Origin: Dyella_B sp035486915
Lineage (GTDB): Bacteria > Pseudomonadota > Gammaproteobacteria > Xanthomonadales > Rhodanobacteraceae
Assembly: GCF_035486915.1 (NCBI RefSeq)
Contig: NZ_DATHMR010000002.1
Location: 1 to 17,591 of the forward strand
Direction of reading: 5' to 3'
Length of the DNA stretch: 17,591 nt
The notes beneath the pieces were generated by a model that was given only the letters and a program-made list of their open reading frames with translations, did not search any database and had not been told where the DNA came from. Positions 13,896 through 17,591 of the stretch are shown piece by piece. How positions within the stretch are numbered: position 1 is the first letter of the stretch; each line of letters begins with the position of its first letter. The translations under genes and the position numbers were made by a program.

Positions 13896-16784
13896 ATGAG
13901 TTCAGTGCCTGGCCGCAATTTCCCGTCGCCAGCCTCCGGAGTCATTCCGGCGGAGCTGCGTGAGACCATGGAAAAGCTGTTTCGTGCGGTCGACGCGGGC
14001 AGCGTGCTGGAAACGTGCGAAGCCGCTCTCGTTCATCTTGGCCTGGCCGGCACGCTTCACTGGGTTCCCTCCGAAGCGGAAGACCCCTCCCCGCCCCCCG
14101 GCAGAATGAGTCTGGCCAAGGATCCGCAAAGTTTGCAGACCCTCGTTCTGGACGGCGATCCAGCCCAGCTCAACGATGTGGCCACGGCCGAGCTGGCGTG
14201 GCTCGGGCGGTTGGCCAGCACTCGCCTGCGTCAGCTCAGTGAAACCGGCCGTCTCTATGAAGCCATTTCGCGGCTGGCCATGGCCGAACGCCTGCAGCGC
14301 GCTCTCTACGCAATTGCCGATCTGGCCGGCACCGCGCACAACATGAGCGAGATGATGCAGTCGCTGCATTCCATCGTCGGCATGCTGATGTACGCGGAGA
14401 ACTTCTACATCTTCCTGTACGACCCAGGCACGGACAGTGTGCGTTTTCCTTATTACGTCGACACCGCCGACCTGAAACCCCCGTCACCCGACGAAACGTA
14501 TCCGCTGCAAGACATGCGGCACAGTCTGTCCTGGAATCTGCTACAGACGGGTCAGCCCATCATGGGTTCGGTGGAAGAGTTGGCGCGGCAGCTGGAAGGT
14601 CGCTTCCAACTCGTAGGGCCTGCCTGCGAGCACTGGCTCGGCGTACCGCTACTGCGTGGCAGCCAAGTGGTCGGCGGTATCGCCGTGCAGAGCTATCGCG
14701 CGGATACGCATTACACGCGGCACGATCGCGATCTGCTCAACTACGTTGCGCAGCACATGCAAACCGCGTTGGAACGTCGCGAGGCGCACGCCGAGCTGGA
14801 GCGGCGCGTCGCCGATCGCACCGCTGCCCTGCGCGCGACTAACCGCGTGCTTCGCCAACAGGTTTTGCAACGTCAACGTGGCGAACGCCTGCAGTCCGCG
14901 CTGTTCCGCATCGCCGAATTGGCGAGCGCGCCGGAAAGCCAGCAAAACTTCTATGCCGCCGTTCACCGTGTGGTCGGCGGCTTGCTCTACGCGCGCAATT
15001 TCTACATTGCGCTGCTCGATGACAGTTCGCAGACGATCAGTTTCCCGTATTCGATCGACGAAAAGGAAACGACACGGCAACCGCGCCCCATCGGTAATGG
15101 CGCGACGGAATACGTACTCAAACACGGCAAACCGTTGCTTGCAGACCGTCAGACGTTCGATCGGCTCGCTGAGATCGGCGAATGCGTGCAGTCAGGCACG
15201 CCATCGGTCTGTTGGCTCGGCGTGCCGCTGGTGTGGGACGACCGCGTGATGGGTGTGCTCGCCGTGCAGAGCTATTCGCCCAAGCACATTTACGACACAC
15301 GCGATCAGGAACTGCTCACCTTCGTCAGCTACCACATCGCCAACGCGTTGCAACGCAAGCAAACGGCCGAATCGCTGAAGCAGGCCTATGTGAACCTGGA
15401 GCGCCGCGTTACCGAACGTACGCGTGCCCTCGCGCTTGCCAACCGCGATTTGCGCGAACAGATCGCCGAACGCGAACGCGTCGAACGCCGGTTGATGTAT
15501 GAAACCTTGCACGATTCGCTGACTGGCCTGCCGAACCGCACACTGTTGTTGCAGCGATTGGGTCAGGCATTGCAGGCCTATCATGCCGATCCCACCAAGC
15601 TGTTCGCGGTGCTGTTTATCGACCTGGATCGCTTCAAGGTCATCAACGACTCCGTCGGCCATCTGATCGGTGACGATTTGCTATTCCAGGCCGGTAGCCG
15701 CATTCGCGCCTGTCTGAAAACACGCGACCTGGTGGCACGTCTTGGTGGCGATGAATTCGCGGTATTACTGGAAGGTATCAGCGATGCCGGCAAGGCGGCG
15801 GTGGTGGCCGAACGCATCATCGCGGAACTGCACGTGCCGTTCCGTCTCGGCATCAAGGAAATCTTTACGTCGGCATCCATCGGCATCGCGTTGCCTGCAC
15901 AGCATTACCAGCAACCGGAGGAATTGCTGCGCGATGCGGATGCGGCGATGTATCGCGCGAAGGACGAAGGCCGCCATCGCGCTGCGATGTTTGACGATCG
16001 TCTCCGCCGCGAAGTGCTTTCGCTGCTGGAGATGGAAGGCGACTTGCGCCGCGCGCTGACGCGCAACGAGTTCGTGCCGTTCTACCAGCCGATCGTCGCG
16101 CTCGATGACGGCCGCACGGTCGGCTATGAGGCGCTGCTGCGCTGGCGCCATCCCGATCGCGGCCTGCTGTGTCCCGGCGATTTCCTCGCTGTGGCCGAAG
16201 AAAACGGCAGCGCGGAAACCATCGACTGGCAGATCTTCGAACAGGTCGCTTCACAGGCAAGCATGCTGGCTGGCGCGGATGGTTTCGTCAGCCTCAACGT
16301 TTCCGGACGCCATTTCCGCCTGCCCGATCTGGACGATCGTTTGTTGAACCTGTTGCGCGCGCATCGCGTCAACCCGCGTTCGCTGCGTATTGAAGTGACC
16401 GAACGCACGCTGCTGGAAAATCCCTCGCAGGTGAAACGCATGCTCGACAACCTGCGTCACCACGGCGTTGGTATCGCGCTGGACGACTTCGGCACAGGTT
16501 ACTCATCGCTGAGCTATCTGCATCAGTATCCGATCGAAACGCTGAAGATCGATCGTACCTTCATCACCGAACTTGCCAGTGCCGGCAGCCACAGCGTACC
16601 GGTGGTGCGCGCGATTCAGGTGTTGGCCGACTCGCTGCAAATGCAGGTGATTGCCGAAGGCATTGAGGAAGAAGCGCAACGCCAGGCGCTGCGGCATATC
16701 GGCTGCCGTTTTGGCCAGGGCTTCCTGTTCGCCAGGCCGCAAGCGGCCGATTTCTGGCTGGGAACGATCAGCACGGTGAGCTGA
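13896..16784 (+). CDS. GAF-GAF-GGDEF-EAL c-di-GMP signalling protein
   Basis: A 962-residue, probably cytoplasmic protein that could both make and degrade c-di-GMP. Order: N-terminal region (1-130), GAF1 (about 132-295), coiled-coil segment with LERRVADRTAALR (about 296-330), GAF2 (about 331-485), second segment with LERRVTERTRALA (about 486-535), GGDEF (about 537-705), EAL (about 725-955). GGDEF is intact at 617-621. The inhibitory site reads KTRD, Lys replacing the usual Arg, so feedback inhibition may be weak. The EAL catalytic set looks complete: YEALLRW (Glu745), SLNVSG, IEVTER, DDFGTGYSS (Asp863, Asp864), LKIDRTF, AEGIEEE and FGQGFLFARP. No transmembrane segment is seen. GAF domains bind small ligands, here unknown. 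The start has AGGGG 13 bases upstream, further than ideal. The stop is 17 bases from the convergent hslO. Confidence 0.95.
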   Translation: MSSVPGRNFPSPASGVIPAELRETMEKLFRAVDAGSVLETCEAALVHLGLAGTLHWVPSEAEDPSPPPGRMSLAKDPQSLQTLVLDGDPAQLNDVATAELAWLGRLASTRLRQLSETGRLYEAISRLAMAERLQRALYAIADLAGTAHNMSEMMQSLHSIVGMLMYAENFYIFLYDPGTDSVRFPYYVDTADLKPPSPDETYPLQDMRHSLSWNLLQTGQPIMGSVEELARQLEGRFQLVGPACEHWLGVPLLRGSQVVGGIAVQSYRADTHYTRHDRDLLNYVAQHMQTALERREAHAELERRVADRTAALRATNRVLRQQVLQRQRGERLQSALFRIAELASAPESQQNFYAAVHRVVGGLLYARNFYIALLDDSSQTISFPYSIDEKETTRQPRPIGNGATEYVLKHGKPLLADRQTFDRLAEIGECVQSGTPSVCWLGVPLVWDDRVMGVLAVQSYSPKHIYDTRDQELLTFVSYHIANALQRKQTAESLKQAYVNLERRVTERTRALALANRDLREQIAERERVERRLMYETLHDSLTGLPNRTLLLQRLGQALQAYHADPTKLFAVLFIDLDRFKVINDSVGHLIGDDLLFQAGSRIRACLKTRDLVARLGGDEFAVLLEGISDAGKAAVVAERIIAELHVPFRLGIKEIFTSASIGIALPAQHYQQPEELLRDADAAMYRAKDEGRHRAAMFDDRLRREVLSLLEMEGDLRRALTRNEFVPFYQPIVALDDGRTVGYEALLRWRHPDRGLLCPGDFLAVAEENGSAETIDWQIFEQVASQASMLAGADGFVSLNVSGRHFRLPDLDDRLLNLLRAHRVNPRSLRIEVTERTLLENPSQVKRMLDNLRHHGVGIALDDFGTGYSSLSYLHQYPIETLKIDRTFITELASAGSHSVPVVRAIQVLADSLQMQVIAEGIEEEAQRQALRHIGCRFGQGFLFARPQAADFWLGTISTVS

Positions 16785-16788
16785 TCGT
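16764..16788. repeat. Inverted repeat over the stop codon of the GGDEF-EAL gene
   Basis: ACGATCAGC (16764-16772) and GCTGATCGT (16780-16788) form a perfect 9-bp stem with a 7-base loop; the TGA stop (16782-16784) is in the right arm. It lies at the end of convergent genes, 14 bases from the hslO stop. No T run follows directly on either strand, so terminator function is uncertain. Confidence 0.45.
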
Positions 16789-16801
16789 CCGCTTCATTGC
16801 T

Positions 16802-17590
16802 TTACTGCACCGTCGATGAGGTTGCAGCACCGCCACTCAGCAGATGCTCCGCGTCCACACGATCGAACGTATAGGTACGCGCGCAGAATTCGCACGTCAC
16901 TTCGATCAGGCCGTGCTGTGTTTCCAGTGTGGCTTCGATCTCTTCGCGGCCCAGCGAGCGCAGCATCGTTTCGACGCGCTCGCGCGAACAGCTGCAGCCA
17001 AACGCGAGCGGACGCGGCTGGAACAAGCGCACGGTTTCCTCGTGATAGAGGCGATAGAGCAACTGCTCCGGTGGCGTCGTCAGAAGCTCGGTCTTACCCA
17101 AGGTCGCGGTGAGATGCTCGATGCGCGGCCATGCGTCTTCGTCCTGCACCGCATCGCGCCCGCCCTCACCCGGCAGTTTCTGCAACATCAGGCCCACCGC
17201 ATGTTGTTCGTTTGCGGCGAGGATGATGCGCGCGGGCAACTGTTCGGACTGCTGGAAATAATTCTCCAGCGCACCCGCAAGTTCCGAATGACGCAAATCG
17301 ACAAGACCCTGATAACGCTTGCCGCGCTCCGCGTGCCCGATCGTGATGGCCATAATCGCGTCAGGCAGGCTGCTTAGCGGCAACTCGTCAGGCACGGCAC
17401 CATCCCAGCGGGCCAAACCACGCAAACGACCGGTGTCGGAGCACTCTGCGAACAGCAGGCGCAGTGCACCGGCGCTCTTCAATTCAATCGATAACGCGCC
17501 ATCGAGCTTGATATTGCCGGTCAGCAGCGCACTGGCCGCCAGTGACTGACCCAGCAGATCGCGCAATGCGGCCGGATAGTCGGCACGGCC
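16802..17590 (-). CDS. hslO: Redox-regulated molecular chaperone Hsp33, N-terminus outside window
   Basis: Hsp33 is a cytoplasmic holdase chaperone switched on by oxidation. The four zinc-binding cysteines are present at the C-terminal end as CSC (in FGCSCSRERV) and CEFC (in VTCEFCARTYTF), separated by 31 residues, matching the CxC-x27-32-CxxC redox switch. The substrate-binding core includes YPAALRDLLGQSLAASALL, LDGALSIELKSAGALRLLFAEC and RYQGLVDLRH. The frame is open through the right edge, where residues reading GRADYPAALRDLL precede the first possible internal start, so roughly the first 30-40 residues are missing. About 262 residues are visible. Zinc release and disulfide formation at the cysteines activate the family; all required cysteines are here. 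Confidence 0.95.
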   Translation of the reverse strand, partial: GRADYPAALRDLLGQSLAASALLTGNIKLDGALSIELKSAGALRLLFAECSDTGRLRGLARWDGAVPDELPLSSLPDAIMAITIGHAERGKRYQGLVDLRHSELAGALENYFQQSEQLPARIILAANEQHAVGLMLQKLPGEGGRDAVQDEDAWPRIEHLTATLGKTELLTTPPEQLLYRLYHEETVRLFQPRPLAFGCSCSRERVETMLRSLGREEIEATLETQHGLIEVTCEFCARTYTFDRVDAEHLLSGGAATSSTVQ

Positions 17591-17591
17591 G

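Noticed and set aside
1..17591. Search for tRNA, rRNA, insertion sequences, phage genes, CRISPR arrays, toxin-antitoxin or defence genes
   Set aside because: No transposase, integrase, spaced direct-repeat array or tRNA-like cloverleaf was seen by eye; the CPBP protein belongs to a family once called Abi, but that name alone is not evidence for phage defence.

Overview
The window looks like the chromosome of a high-GC gammaproteobacterium, most likely of the Xanthomonadales/Lysobacterales (Rhodanobacteraceae or Xanthomonadaceae; a Dyella-, Rhodanobacter- or Luteibacter-like organism). That placement is an inference from the codon bias, the GTP-type PEP carboxykinase, the abundance of GGDEF/EAL signalling and the FadE with an N-terminal membrane anchor. 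It was not tested by a database search. Coding density is high, no gap between genes exceeds 300 bases, and I see no mobile element, CRISPR array, rRNA or tRNA.

Layout. (A) 1-3084, plus strand: the C-terminal end of a hybrid sensor kinase (one receiver cut by the left edge, one complete), a CheR methyltransferase, a CheB methylesterase without receiver, and a receiver-GGDEF diguanylate cyclase. Start and stop codons overlap at the last two junctions, so this is one signalling operon that joins chemoreceptor-type methylation chemistry to c-di-GMP output. (B) 3167-4081: a CPBP-family membrane protease, convergent with (C) 4078-7975, minus strand: alpha/beta hydrolase, FadE acyl-CoA dehydrogenase and a DUF4442 hotdog protein, a fatty-acid catabolism operon. 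(D) 8112-8690: a divergent TetR-family regulator. A near-perfect 20-bp palindrome covers the -10 of the predicted hydrolase promoter and a degenerate copy lies on the tetR start, which suggests control of both directions. (E) 8841-10610: GTP-dependent PEP carboxykinase, the gluconeogenic step needed when fatty acids are the carbon source. (F) 10722-12662: ECF sigma factor, a single-pass putative anti-sigma partner and an exported DUF4097 repeat protein, closed by a 23-bp-stem bidirectional terminator. (G) 12726-13613, minus strand: an exported, probably outer-membrane beta-barrel protein of unknown function. (H) 13896-16784: a 962-residue GAF-GAF-GGDEF-EAL protein with a duplicated sensory unit and a good candidate sigma-54 promoter. 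(I) 16802 to the right edge, minus strand: the redox chaperone Hsp33, missing its N-terminus.

The most informative points are the kinase-CheR-CheB-diguanylate cyclase operon, the TetR operator pair between tetR and the fad operon, the ECF-linked 18-residue solenoid repeat protein, and the sigma-54 site in front of the GAF-GAF-GGDEF-EAL gene. Nothing here is clearly a wholly new system. The ECF/DUF4097 locus and the methylation/c-di-GMP operon are the parts whose function is least settled.
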